Assembly: GCF_030705605.1 (NCBI RefSeq)
Contig: NZ_JAPCKK010000011.1
Location: 62,001-126,000 of the forward strand
Origin: Paenibacillus zeirhizosphaerae
GTDB lineage: Bacteria > Bacillota > Bacilli > Paenibacillales > Paenibacillaceae
DNA length: 64,000 nucleotides
Direction: 5' to 3'
In this document: one piece after another, positions 34,805 through 44,039 of the stretch
How positions within the stretch are numbered: position 1 is the first letter of the stretch
How the letters are laid out: each line of letters opens with the position of its first letter
The notes under the pieces: model-generated
Seen by the model: the letters and a program-made list of their open reading frames with translations, nothing else
The model's database searches: none
What the model was told of the DNA's origin: nothing
Position numbers and translations under genes: made by a program

Positions 34805-34912
34805 CACCGTAGTTTAGAAATCCGCTTTGAGAAATCTTTAAGAAAAATCATTACGTTAATTATTCTATGAAGGTCAGGCGAATTAAGTCCTACTTAAATA
34901 ACTTTAAATCCT

Positions 34913-34957
34913 AAAAAAAGTAAAAGAACCGGTATCCGCCAGTTCTTTTGCTTTTTT
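34913..34957. terminator. Bidirectional terminator between AbrB-type gene and cbiA
   Basis: AAAAGAACCGG (34922-34932) and CCAGTTCTTTT (34939-34949), with a T-run on each strand. It ends both the AbrB-type transcript and the long cobalamin operon. Confidence 0.9.
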
Positions 34958-34964
34958 TATTAAT

Positions 34965-36437
34965 TCATCGCGTCTGCGCTGCGTTGTACTGGGCACAAGC
35001 CCTTACCCAACGTTCCGCCGCTTTGGGCTGTGAAGCCAAATGAACGTGGGTGTATCCCGCCAGCACACTGCCGCGTGTATATCCTTCTGCTGTTACACCC
35101 CGCATCCCCTTGGTCTCATATGCATAAGGGATAGGGACACCCTCATCGAAGGACATCACAGAGTAATGGAACTCATGCCCCCGAATCGTCTCGCCCTGCT
35201 CAAGCAGCAGGCAATCACAGGTTGCTGTGGCCTCCCTGTATCCAAGCGCAGCCCGTTTCTCCTGCATCCGGACATGGGCCGGAATGATGCCAGCCATGGT
35301 GTGAACCTCTCCCGCACGATCAGTCAACGTTCGCGCCAGCACCATGTAACCGCCGCACTCAGCAAAGAGCGGCATATCACTGGCCGCTGCTTGTCTGATT
35401 CCGTTAAGGAATGACTCATTCCGGGCGATTGTAGCCGCAAATTCCTCGGGGAATCCCCCTCCCAGGTAGAGGCCCGATGCTCCCTCCGGAATGCCTTCGC
35501 CTGCGAGCGGACTGAAGAACACAAGCGCTGCGCCCGCCTGGCGCAGCAGCTCCATATTATCCTCATAGTAAAAATTAAAGGCCGCATCCTTGGCCACGGC
35601 GATTACAGGTCTGTCACGGACAGGGAGGGAAGGAAGCTTCATTTCTGACCTCTGAGACGCTGCGGGTGAAGAAGCTAAATGTTCAGCGGGAGCGGAATTC
35701 GGCAGTACCATGGAACCCGCGAGCTCCCACAGGCCGTCCAGATCCGTGCCCTCACGAATCCGCTGCGCCGCACGAATGAATAAGGGCTCCAGCTCGCCAC
35801 GCTCGATGGCAGGCACCAGACCGAGGTGGCGCTCCGGAATATCGAGCTCTTCGTCCCGGGGCAGCCAGCCGAAGACGGGAATGCCGCACTCCTGTTCAAT
35901 GGCCGCTTTGACGATTTCATAGTGCCCCCGGCTCCCGCAGCGGTTCACGATAACTCCGATGATGCGAAGCGCCGGCTCAAGCCGCTGATAACCGAGCACG
36001 ATAGCCGCCGCGCTGCGCGCCATGCTGCGGACATCCACGACAAGGACCACGGGGCTCCCGGTAATCATGGCGATTTCAGCCGTGGACCCGATATTGCTGC
36101 GCGGGTCCTTACCGTCGTATAAGCCCATAACCCCTTCAATGATGGAAATATCCGCATCGGCCGAGGCATGGCTGAACATCTTCAGGACATAGTCCCCGGA
36201 GGTCATCCAGGAATCCAGATTGTGGGAAGGAACGCCCGTTACGGCCGTATGGTAGGTCGGATCAATATAGTCCGGTCCGCACTTGAAGCCCTGTACCTTC
36301 AATCCCTTCTCTGCAAAGATCTTCATCAGCCCGAGCGTAATCGTCGTTTTGCCTGCCCCGCTGCCTGTGCCAGCAATAACCAGCCTGCGGCGGAGCTGAT
36401 TCTCCACGCCTGAAGCTCTTATCGTTTCATTGTGCAT
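34965..36437 (-). CDS. cbiA: Cobyrinic acid a,c-diamide synthase
   Basis: 490 residues. The N-terminal dethiobiotin-synthase-like ATPase has P-loop GTGSGAGKTTITLGL; the C-terminal class I glutamine amidotransferase has the catalytic Cys in MPLFAECGGYMVLA and a late His. It amidates the a and c side chains of cob(II)yrinic acid. Last gene of the operon; its start overlaps the end of cbiG by 11 bases. Confidence 0.95.
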   Translation of the reverse strand: MHNETIRASGVENQLRRRLVIAGTGSGAGKTTITLGLMKIFAEKGLKVQGFKCGPDYIDPTYHTAVTGVPSHNLDSWMTSGDYVLKMFSHASADADISIIEGVMGLYDGKDPRSNIGSTAEIAMITGSPVVLVVDVRSMARSAAAIVLGYQRLEPALRIIGVIVNRCGSRGHYEIVKAAIEQECGIPVFGWLPRDEELDIPERHLGLVPAIERGELEPLFIRAAQRIREGTDLDGLWELAGSMVLPNSAPAEHLASSPAASQRSEMKLPSLPVRDRPVIAVAKDAAFNFYYEDNMELLRQAGAALVFFSPLAGEGIPEGASGLYLGGGFPEEFAATIARNESFLNGIRQAAASDMPLFAECGGYMVLARTLTDRAGEVHTMAGIIPAHVRMQEKRAALGYREATATCDCLLLEQGETIRGHEFHYSVMSFDEGVPIPYAYETKGMRGVTAEGYTRGSVLAGYTHVHLASQPKAAERWVRACAQYNAAQTR

Positions 36438-37548
36438 TAGCCGTCTCCTTTACCGGCAACTGCGGGAACGCCACCCGCGCCACCGAAAGTGTCAGGTTAC
36501 CTGTTTTTTTCTTCTCCAGCAGCCAATCCTCCGCTCCTGCGGACAGCAGCGCCGCGGGTTCGCATACGCCGTAGGCACCAGTGTATTTAAATACGGTTGC
36601 CGACGGATTCGGCAGCCGCACCGTGTTCAGTTGCTCAGGTGTGTAGGTGACCAGCTCCCAGCCATACTTGCCGCATAGCGCAAGCAATCCTTCCTCATCC
36701 TTTTTCAGGTCAATCGTCGCTACATTCCGGACGCTTTTCACGGACAGCCGAAGCTCCTCCAGCGTATCAAGCACCGCCGTTTCAAGCTCCTCCAGTCCGG
36801 TACCACGGTTACAGCCGATGCCCAGCACCAGGCTTTTCGGACGGTACAGCACTCCGTTGCCCAGCAGGTTCTCCTTCTCCCCGTCACTCAGCAGGCGGTC
36901 GCTGATCACGAGGGCAGCATTAAAGGGCTCCTGCAGCGCCGCTACCGAGTCCGGGTATACCCGAATGTGTCCCGGCAGCGGTTTATCATATTTCCACCAG
37001 CTCTGTTCACCCGTCTCCTGAATGATCGCTACCGGCTCCTCATTCACGACGGCCGCGCTCACGGGTGTGGCTTTATCGAAGCTGTCCACGATCCAGCCAA
37101 ATTCCCGCCCGAACAAATCAACAGGAATCGTACCCTGCACATCGGAGGCCGTCGTGATGATGGCTCTGGCCCCTAGCACTGCAGCTACCTGTCGCGTCAG
37201 TTCGTTCGCCCCGCCGAGATGGCCGGACAGCACACTGATGACATGCTCGCCCCGGTCGTCGATGACCAGCACGGCAGGGTCGATTTTTTTGTCAACAAGC
37301 AGCGGTGCAATCATGCGCACAACCGCGCCGAGGGAAATAATCAGAATGATGCCGTTATACCGCTGGAACAGGTCGGGCAGAATCAGCTTGACCGATCCGT
37401 CGAACAAATGGATATCCTGGGTGCCTTCATCGCCGCGCGCAAATTTGGACATATAATAAATATCCGTACCCTGGAAGCGCCCGCCCAGATCGCGCGCCAT
37501 CTCAACCCCATGCTTCGTAATGGCGACGACCGCGTACGGATTACTCAC
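36427..37548 (-). CDS. cbiG: Cobalt-precorrin-5A hydrolase
   Basis: 373 residues. N-terminal region with ILIISLGAVVRMIAPLL and VLSGHLGGANELTRQVA, and a C-terminal CbiG domain with VLGIGCNRGTGLEELE. It opens the delta-lactone ring and releases acetaldehyde during ring contraction in the anaerobic B12 pathway. Overlaps cbiF by 8 bases. Confidence 0.94.
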   Translation of the reverse strand: MSNPYAVVAITKHGVEMARDLGGRFQGTDIYYMSKFARGDEGTQDIHLFDGSVKLILPDLFQRYNGIILIISLGAVVRMIAPLLVDKKIDPAVLVIDDRGEHVISVLSGHLGGANELTRQVAAVLGARAIITTASDVQGTIPVDLFGREFGWIVDSFDKATPVSAAVVNEEPVAIIQETGEQSWWKYDKPLPGHIRVYPDSVAALQEPFNAALVISDRLLSDGEKENLLGNGVLYRPKSLVLGIGCNRGTGLEELETAVLDTLEELRLSVKSVRNVATIDLKKDEEGLLALCGKYGWELVTYTPEQLNTVRLPNPSATVFKYTGAYGVCEPAALLSAGAEDWLLEKKKTGNLTLSVARVAFPQLPVKETANAQ

Positions 37549-38365
37549 TGGCCTTCACTCCTTTCCGGTACCCGTGGGTGAAGGTTTTATCATACAGCTT
37601 GGAACGGTGGGCATCCTTGTTCACCAGCTCCGGGTCCAGTGCCCAGCCGGCCAGGATCATGGCATGCATCGTAATCCCGGCAGCGCGCAGGTCGGCAGGC
37701 AAGTTGTCCAGCGTTGTGCGCACTACTTTCTGATCAGGCCAGGTTGCGCGCTGAACGACAGCCACCGGCGTATCTCCGCTCCACCCTGCCGCCATAAATT
37801 CGGCCACCACCTTCTTAGCCAGCGTCGCGCTCAGAAAGAGGGCGACCGTGCAGTGGTGGGATGCCAAATCACGCAGCTTCTCACGTTCAGGTACCAGTGT
37901 TCTGCCTTCCGCCCGGGTCAGAATGACGGTCTGGGTGAGGTCCGGCACGGTAAGCTCTGCCCCGAGCACCGCAGCGGAAGCAAACACCGAGCTGACACCC
38001 GGTATAATTTCATAGGCGACGCCGCGCTGCTTAAGCAGCACCATCTGCTCCAGAATCGCGCCATACATAGCAGGATCGCCTGTATGAACCCTGGCCACGC
38101 TCCGTCCCTCTTCCACCGCCGTAGCCATAATCTCCACCTGCTGATCCAGATCCATGCCGGAGCTTTGCAGCACCTGGGCTGACGGCTTGGCCGTAGCGAT
38201 CAGTTCATCATTAACCAGTGAATCGGTATACAGCACCAGGTCGGCGCTGCGCAAAATGTTGGAGCCCTTCACCGTAATTAGCTCCGGGTCGCCCGGGCCA
38301 GCACCGACAATATAGACTTTGGGCTCCAAACCTGACTGCTGCTTTAGCTCGAAATGTCCGCTCAT
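37541..38365 (-). CDS. cbiF: Cobalt-precorrin-4 C11-methyltransferase
   Basis: 274 residues, SAM-dependent tetrapyrrole methylase. VYIVGAGPGDPELITVKG is the N-terminal GxGPGD motif, and GDPAMYGA is the second SAM loop. Start ATG 38365 overlaps the cbiL stop (ATGA), preferred to the longer frame. Confidence 0.94.
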   Translation of the reverse strand: MSGHFELKQQSGLEPKVYIVGAGPGDPELITVKGSNILRSADLVLYTDSLVNDELIATAKPSAQVLQSSGMDLDQQVEIMATAVEEGRSVARVHTGDPAMYGAILEQMVLLKQRGVAYEIIPGVSSVFASAAVLGAELTVPDLTQTVILTRAEGRTLVPEREKLRDLASHHCTVALFLSATLAKKVVAEFMAAGWSGDTPVAVVQRATWPDQKVVRTTLDNLPADLRAAGITMHAMILAGWALDPELVNKDAHRSKLYDKTFTHGYRKGVKASE

Positions 38366-39072
38366 TTGCTCACCACCATCAGACTCAGATATTCCAATTC
38401 CTGCCCGCGCAGAGTGCGGGCATCCTGCCACACCATTTCATAAGGGGATGTCACTTTAGTAATGACGGAAGCCCTGCCGCCCAGCTCCATCTCATCCAGC
38501 ACATCCAGAATGAGGTCAAGCACCTTTGCCACTTTAATGAACACAATCGTGTCGTGGTTCTCAATCGCGCGTCGCATGGCTTCCCGGTCGTCTGTCGCCG
38601 GGATAATACCGACCTGCTGATCCCCATCCGCCAGCGGCAGCTCCAGCGCCGCCGCCGCGCCGAGCACGGAGGAAATGCCAGGCACCGATACGATCGGCAC
38701 CTCAGGGTGAAGCTCCCTCATTAACCGGGCCAGATGAATAAAGGTGCTGTACAGGTTCGGATCACCTTCCGTAACAAAGGCGACATCCTTGCCCTGGCTT
38801 AGCGCCTCCCAGCAGGCCGCCACCGTTTTATTCCATTCGCGTTCCAGCACGGCCGGGTCCTTGGTCATCGGAAATACCAGGCCCAGCATTTCCTTTTCAG
38901 CCGGATCGATATACAGCTCTACGATTTCGTGGGCATACGATTTGCCCCCCATCCGCTTCTTGGGATAAGCGACGACCGCACATTCCCGGATCAAGCGATA
39001 GGCTTTGACCGTAATCAATTCAGGATCCCCCGGACCTATCCCAACACCATAAAGCGTTCCTGCTGTACTCAT
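38362..39072 (-). CDS. cbiL: Cobalt-precorrin-2 C20-methyltransferase
   Basis: 236 residues, tetrapyrrole methylase fold. GTLYGVGIGPGDPELITVKAYR and FVTEGDPNLYSTF are the SAM-binding motifs of CbiL/CobI. It adds the C20 methyl group that precedes ring contraction. Overlaps cbiET by 4 bases (ATGA). Confidence 0.94.
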   Translation of the reverse strand: MSTAGTLYGVGIGPGDPELITVKAYRLIRECAVVAYPKKRMGGKSYAHEIVELYIDPAEKEMLGLVFPMTKDPAVLEREWNKTVAACWEALSQGKDVAFVTEGDPNLYSTFIHLARLMRELHPEVPIVSVPGISSVLGAAAALELPLADGDQQVGIIPATDDREAMRRAIENHDTIVFIKVAKVLDLILDVLDEMELGGRASVITKVTSPYEMVWQDARTLRGQELEYLSLMVVSK

Positions 39073-40331
39073 GAGCTCTCACCTTCCCTCAGATCAGGCT
39101 TTTCTGCCAGTGCTACCGGCCGACCTGTAATGACATAGACGGGATTCAGCCCGTCAAAGCGCGTCATTCCCAGAATCGGTTTGCTGCGCGCTGTCTGCAG
39201 CAGTGTTACCGACGCTTCCAGTCCGGCCTCCTTCAGCGCGCCCAGGGCATCATGCAGCGTCTCAATGGTGGCTGCATTGACAACGATCCGGCCCCCTGCA
39301 CGAAGGCGTGATGCACACAGCGCGATCAACCCTGGCAGTTCTCCGCCGCTGCCGCCGATGAACACGGCATCCGGATCAGGCAGATCCTCCAGACCGGCCG
39401 GTGCCTTCGCGTGAATAACGGGAAAGTCTGTGCGGAATTTGATTTTGTTCGCTTCAATATTCGCCAGATCGCCCTCGTTCTTCTCTATGGCAAACACCTT
39501 GCCGTACCTGGCCAGCCGCGCGCATTCCACCGCTACCGAACCGGAACCGGCGCCAATGTCCCACACGGTGCTCCGCTCAGACAAGCACAGCTCAGACAGG
39601 CTGAAGACCCGCACCTCGCGCTTGGTAATCAACCCTTTCTCCGGCTTGCGCTGATGGAATTCCTCATCGGCAAAGCCGAAGCCATGACGCGGCTCAGGAG
39701 CATCTGCTTGCCGCAGCAATAGGACCACATTCAGCGGCGAGCATTCAATCCCGGCCATCTCTTCAAGGCTACAGCGTTGGTATCTCTCTTCAGGTCCGCC
39801 CAGGTTCTCACCAATAAATGCATTGTACTCTGTCATGCCAAAGCGCAGCAGGTAGGCTGCCACGGCAGCGGGAGTGTTCACCTCATCCGTCAGCAGCGCC
39901 ACCTTGCGGTGTCCGTCAATTCGTTGGATCAGGCCCGTAATGGGACGTCCGTGAACGCTGTCCACAACTGCATCCTGCCAGCCGACTCCAAGCTTGGCAA
40001 AGGCAAGCTGTACAGAGCTGAGATGAGGGATAATCTCCAGGCTGCCCGGCTCGAGCTTACCCGCGAGGTAACCCGCAATTCCGAAGAACAGGGGATCACC
40101 GGAGGCGATGACGACAATTTTCTCCTGCGCTCGCCGCTCGTCCAGCTCTGTGGCTAGTCCTGCTAAACCGTTCTTGAGGACCCGCTTCTCCCCTTTGAAA
40201 TCCTGGAAAAACGCAAGCTGGCGCTCTCCGCCAACCAGCAGGCCAGCATTATGTATGTGCCGGAGGGACTCTGCCGTCAGACCGTCCGCTCCATCTTCTC
40301 CTATGCCGATGATATAAATTTTATTATCCAC
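39069..40331 (-). CDS. cbiET: Fused cobalt-precorrin-7 C5-methyltransferase / C15-methyltransferase (decarboxylating)
   Basis: 420 residues. Residues 1-210 are a CbiE tetrapyrrole methylase (YIIGIGEDGADGLTAES; ASGDPLFFGIAGYL); residues 225-420 are a CbiT Rossmann methyltransferase (VWDIGAGSGSVAVECARLA; AVFIGGSGGELPGLI). The fusion corresponds to aerobic CobL and catalyses two methylations and the C12 acetate decarboxylation. GTG start with AAGGCGG 6 bases upstream. Confidence 0.94.
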   Translation of the reverse strand: MDNKIYIIGIGEDGADGLTAESLRHIHNAGLLVGGERQLAFFQDFKGEKRVLKNGLAGLATELDERRAQEKIVVIASGDPLFFGIAGYLAGKLEPGSLEIIPHLSSVQLAFAKLGVGWQDAVVDSVHGRPITGLIQRIDGHRKVALLTDEVNTPAAVAAYLLRFGMTEYNAFIGENLGGPEERYQRCSLEEMAGIECSPLNVVLLLRQADAPEPRHGFGFADEEFHQRKPEKGLITKREVRVFSLSELCLSERSTVWDIGAGSGSVAVECARLARYGKVFAIEKNEGDLANIEANKIKFRTDFPVIHAKAPAGLEDLPDPDAVFIGGSGGELPGLIALCASRLRAGGRIVVNAATIETLHDALGALKEAGLEASVTLLQTARSKPILGMTRFDGLNPVYVITGRPVALAEKPDLREGESS

Positions 40332-41469
40332 TGATGACCGCCTTTCCGAGTACTTGCCCTTTCATCGTCACAAGCACCATCTCCACCGTAATACCGCCTT
40401 CCGCATATTCCAGGCAATGGCGGCATGCATAACCGCACAAAAGCTCAAAAAACTTCAGGCACTGTGCTTCTGTCATCATATCCGCCACCTGTGAGGCCGT
40501 ATTCGCCCCGGTCACAGCCTCTACCAGCTCGGGATCGGCCTCCGCCTCCCGTGCAATTCCGGCCAAAAAGCCAAAGTCCACCGGGGCGCTCTTGGAATGC
40601 ACCATCATAACCCCCTGCGCAACCTTGGACAGCTTGCCCGGCATGCCGACCAGTATGATCTTCTTCATGTTCAGCCTCTTGCCATGCTTGACGGCAAAAC
40701 CGACAAAATCCCCCATCTGGATAAATGCCTCCTCAGGGAGATGACCGTACATCTGCATGGCGTATTTCTCACTGCTGCCGCCGGTCGTCAGCACGATCTC
40801 CTCACAGCCGGTAGCGCTCGCCACTGAGATCGCCTGCACAACACTCGCCCTGTACGCTGATGTGGAGAACGGCACGACCACACCGCGTGTTCCCAGGATA
40901 GATATGCCGCCCATGATGCCAAGCCGTGAGTTTAATGTTTTCTTGGCAATTTCCTCACCATCAGGCACGCTGATGACAACCCGCACGCCGCGTGCCGCTC
41001 CATGCTCTTCCAGCACCTGGGAGACGGCCTCCGTAATCATGCGGCGCGGCACGGGATTGATCGCCGCTTCGCCGACAGGAACAGGCAGGCCCGGCTTGGT
41101 GACACGGCCGACCCCAATCCCGCCGTCAAGCTCAATGCCTGCTTCTTCCCGCCAACTTGCTGTGGCCACAATCTTGGCCTGATGCGTCGCGTCAGGATCA
41201 TCTCCGCCGTCCTTGATGGTGGCGCAGGAGGCGGTATCCGCTTCCTGACGCTGCTCAATCAGCTCGAACGCATGATCAAATCCGGCGGGCAGTGAAATGA
41301 CCGCCTGCTGCGGAGCAATTCCGGTCAGCAGCAGTTGGACCGCTCCCTTGGCCGTTGCGGCGGCACACGCGCCGGTCGTAAAGCCCGACCGCATCAGCTT
41401 GTCGGACGCAGGCGCCTCGCTGCTCTTCATGCGACGGGGCTGCCCCGCGCCTGCCGCTTCCTTCTCCAT
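40324..41469 (-). CDS. cbiD: Cobalt-precorrin-5B C1-methyltransferase
   Basis: 381 residues. LMRSGFTTGACAAATAKGA near the N-terminus is the CbiD signature, followed by the conserved core with SVPDGEEIAKKTLNSRLGIMGGISILGTRGVV. It methylates C1 in the anaerobic pathway and marks the route as oxygen-independent. A 25-residue extension precedes the signature. GAAGGAGG lies 7 bases before the ATG. Overlaps cbiET by 8 bases. Confidence 0.95.
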   Translation of the reverse strand: MEKEAAGAGQPRRMKSSEAPASDKLMRSGFTTGACAAATAKGAVQLLLTGIAPQQAVISLPAGFDHAFELIEQRQEADTASCATIKDGGDDPDATHQAKIVATASWREEAGIELDGGIGVGRVTKPGLPVPVGEAAINPVPRRMITEAVSQVLEEHGAARGVRVVISVPDGEEIAKKTLNSRLGIMGGISILGTRGVVVPFSTSAYRASVVQAISVASATGCEEIVLTTGGSSEKYAMQMYGHLPEEAFIQMGDFVGFAVKHGKRLNMKKIILVGMPGKLSKVAQGVMMVHSKSAPVDFGFLAGIAREAEADPELVEAVTGANTASQVADMMTEAQCLKFFELLCGYACRHCLEYAEGGITVEMVLVTMKGQVLGKAVISG

Positions 41470-41514
41470 CCGTCATCCTCCTTCGGCTGTAGTTCACGCC
41501 TGGCTGCGCCCCGG

Positions 41515-42165
41515 CTACTCTTCGCGCACCGCCATCAGCGACAGCGCATTGATCGCCGCCACGACGATAGTGCTGCCGCCCTTGCGTCCGATATTCGTGA
41601 TGAACGGAATATCCAGCTTGCGCAGCTCGTCCTTCGATTCGGCAGCCGACACGAAGCCGACAGGCATGCCGATAATCAGCCCCGGCTTAGCCTCACCGTT
41701 CTTCACGAGCCGGATCAGCTCCAGCAATGCGGTCGGGGCGTTCCCGATGGCGTAAATGCCGCCATCCGTCTGCTGGATCGCCTTGCGCATGGAGATGATG
41801 GCGCGTGTCGTATTTAACCGCTTCGCTTCCTCCATGACGTCAGGATCGGATATATATACGTTCACATCCATACCGAACCGCTTCAGCCGATCCTTGCTGA
41901 CGCCCGCCTGAATCATTTGCACGTCGGCCACAAGTGGCTGTCCTGCCCGAATGGCCTTTATTCCAGCCTCGATGGCCTGTGGGTGAAACACCATGCTGCG
42001 GCCAAGCTCGAAATCGGCGGATGCGTGAATGACCCGCTGCACGACAGGATACTCTTTATCCGAGAAGGGATGCTCTCCCAGCTCCTCCGTAATCATCTCA
42101 AAGCTTTTGCCCTCAATTTCCTGGGGCTGCACTGTGAGCGGTTTAAAATCGGTTTTAAAATCCAT
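41515..42165 (-). CDS. cbiC: Cobalt-precorrin-8X methylmutase
   Basis: 216 residues. VQRVIHASADFELGRSMVFHP includes the catalytic His in RVIHASAD; KPGLIIGMPVGFVSAAESK and FITNIGRKGGSTIVVAAINAL are typical. It moves the C11 methyl to C12, giving cobyrinic acid. Confidence 0.95.
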   Translation of the reverse strand: MDFKTDFKPLTVQPQEIEGKSFEMITEELGEHPFSDKEYPVVQRVIHASADFELGRSMVFHPQAIEAGIKAIRAGQPLVADVQMIQAGVSKDRLKRFGMDVNVYISDPDVMEEAKRLNTTRAIISMRKAIQQTDGGIYAIGNAPTALLELIRLVKNGEAKPGLIIGMPVGFVSAAESKDELRKLDIPFITNIGRKGGSTIVVAAINALSLMAVREE

Positions 42166-42191
42166 AACCCATCCACTCCCTTATTATCAGT

Positions 42192-42992
42192 CTAATTCCA
42201 TCCACCGTGCGGCTCCTGACGCTGCAGGCTCAAAACACGCCCAAGCTCCTCCAATATGCCGTCAAAATGGTCATACACCGTACCGAAGTTCACCTCAGGC
42301 CGGGAAATCAGCACGACACGGATACCCGCGTCCAGAGCGGCCTGCACCTTTTCGTCAACCGCGCCAATACGCCCGCTTTCTTTAGTCACCATGACGGTAG
42401 TGCCGAAATGCTGGTATAACGCCTCGTTGAGCTCTCGTGAGAAAGGACCCTGCATGGCGATAATGTTCTTCTGTTCCATGCCAAGCCGGCTGCACTTCTC
42501 CATATTGTCCAGACGCGGAAGCATGCGCGCCACCAGCCGGATATCCGGCTCGCCAAGCAGCCGTTCGGTGAAAATCTCCAGCGTCTTGCTGCCCGTCGTC
42601 AGCATAATGGACCCTTTCAGAGAGCGGGCAGTGTCAGCCGCCTCCTCATAGGAAGAAACGACATGCAGCAGCGGATGATCATCATAAGCCAGTCCCGCCC
42701 GTTCAAAACGGATATAGGGAAGGCCGCATTCCTTGGCGGCCTCCATGGCGTTCGCATGCGCCTCCTCGGCAAACGGATGGCTGGCGTCCACAATTACCCG
42801 GACAGCCTTCTCCGCCATTTGTGCCTTCATATCTGCCGCGGTCAAACGTCCGGTTCTGGCCTCCAGTCCGGCAGCGCGCAGGCTGGCTGCCGCGCTGTCC
42901 GTCACGACGGAGGTGAGCACACGGTAGCCGCCGCTCTGAATTCGCAGCGCCAGCTCTCTGGCATCACTTGTTCCGCACAACATGAAGATCAT
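42192..42992 (-). CDS. cobK: Precorrin-6A reductase (CobK/CbiJ)
   Basis: 266 residues, Rossmann-like. MIFMLCGTSDARELALRI is the nucleotide-binding start; VDASHPFAEEAHANAMEAA is the conserved core. It reduces the macrocycle with NADH/NADPH. Its start overlaps the cbiX stop by 4 bases. In the anaerobic path the enzyme is usually called CbiJ. Confidence 0.92.
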   Translation of the reverse strand: MIFMLCGTSDARELALRIQSGGYRVLTSVVTDSAAASLRAAGLEARTGRLTAADMKAQMAEKAVRVIVDASHPFAEEAHANAMEAAKECGLPYIRFERAGLAYDDHPLLHVVSSYEEAADTARSLKGSIMLTTGSKTLEIFTERLLGEPDIRLVARMLPRLDNMEKCSRLGMEQKNIIAMQGPFSRELNEALYQHFGTTVMVTKESGRIGAVDEKVQAALDAGIRVVLISRPEVNFGTVYDHFDGILEELGRVLSLQRQEPHGGWN

Positions 42993-43993
42993 AGGCCGTT
43001 CACCTTTTTCGCAGCCTGGTCTGCGGTGTTATGCGTATGCTCATGATCATGGTGGTGATCATGGTGGTGATCATGGTGATGGTCATGATGGTGATCGTGA
43101 TCATGGTCGTGATGGTGATCATGTCCATGGTCGTGATCATGATGGTGATGATGATGCTCCTGGGCCACCAGACGGTACTGGCAGTTGTCGCAGTTGGCAA
43201 ATACCCGTCCGTGCAGTCCCTCGTGAACACGCTCCAGCACCAGCTCCACCAGACGCGGATGGAACCCGAAGTAGCCGCCGATTTCCACCTGCACCTCCGG
43301 ATGCGCCTCCGCAAATTCCAGAGTCATATCGTTGATTTTTTTGATTAGGACGCCTGTAAAAAGAAAATAAGGAAGGACGATAATTTTTTTGGCGCCAAGC
43401 CGCAGACAGCGTTCCAGTCCCTCCGGATAGGAAGGCCGGGTTACACCGATAAAGCAGCTCTCCGCCCAAGCATACGGCAGCTTTTCCCACAGCATTCGTG
43501 TCATTTTGAAGAAATCGCTGTTGGCATCCGGATCGCTGCTGCCCCGGCCCAGAACCAGCACCGCTGTATCCTGATCCGACACCTCGGCTTCAGACACCGC
43601 CCCTCGGCCCGCTCCCGCCACTGCTGCCACGGGCTGCGCTTCAGCAAGCCTGCTCTGCAGAATTTCTATAATTTTCTCGTGCACCCCAATGGGACGCCCG
43701 TATACAAACTCGATTTCCGGGTACTTGGCCTTGGCACGGTCAATAGCCATCGGGATGTCGATCTTGGCATGCCCTGCCGCAAATAAAATAATCGGAACAA
43801 GCACGATACGGCTCGCCCCCCGGGCCGCACAGGCTGCGATACCCTCGGAAATCGTCGGGCCCGTCAGTTCCAGAAAACAAGTCTCCACCAGCGTATCCGG
43901 TGACTTGGCCGCCACGCTCCGTGCGAATTCCAGTAGCTCCTGGTTCCCCTCTGGGTCCCGGCTTCCATGTCCGATCAGCAAGATTGCATTCAT
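42989..43993 (-). CDS. cbiX: Sirohydrochlorin cobaltochelatase with His-rich tail
   Basis: 334 residues. Two chelatase halves: LLIGHGSRDPEGNQELLEFA and TAVLVLGRGSSDPDANSDF, with metal-ligand His in the first. A CDNCQYR cysteine pair follows (about residue 280), as in CbiX proteins that bind an Fe-S centre, then a run of about 45 residues almost wholly His and Asp, probably a cobalt reservoir. It inserts Co2+ into sirohydrochlorin (factor II), the entry step of the anaerobic route. Confidence 0.94.
   Translation of the reverse strand: MNAILLIGHGSRDPEGNQELLEFARSVAAKSPDTLVETCFLELTGPTISEGIAACAARGASRIVLVPIILFAAGHAKIDIPMAIDRAKAKYPEIEFVYGRPIGVHEKIIEILQSRLAEAQPVAAVAGAGRGAVSEAEVSDQDTAVLVLGRGSSDPDANSDFFKMTRMLWEKLPYAWAESCFIGVTRPSYPEGLERCLRLGAKKIIVLPYFLFTGVLIKKINDMTLEFAEAHPEVQVEIGGYFGFHPRLVELVLERVHEGLHGRVFANCDNCQYRLVAQEHHHHHHDHDHGHDHHHDHDHDHHHDHHHDHHHDHHHDHEHTHNTADQAAKKVNGL
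43030..43160. repeat. Low-complexity CAT/GAT repeat encoding the CbiX His tail
   Basis: Tandem triplets of CAC/CAT and GAC/GAT on the minus strand, with the 12-base unit gatcatggtggt recurring on the plus strand. It codes for the His/Asp run and is a likely site of length variation. Confidence 0.75.
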
Positions 43994-44039
43994 TATTACA
44001 CTTCTCTCCCTTCAATCTGTATATCAATTATCCTGTATA

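Noticed and set aside
43000..43314. Tandem repeats resembling a CRISPR or satellite array
   Set aside because: Simple His/Asp codon repeats within cbiX; no unique spacers between constant repeats.
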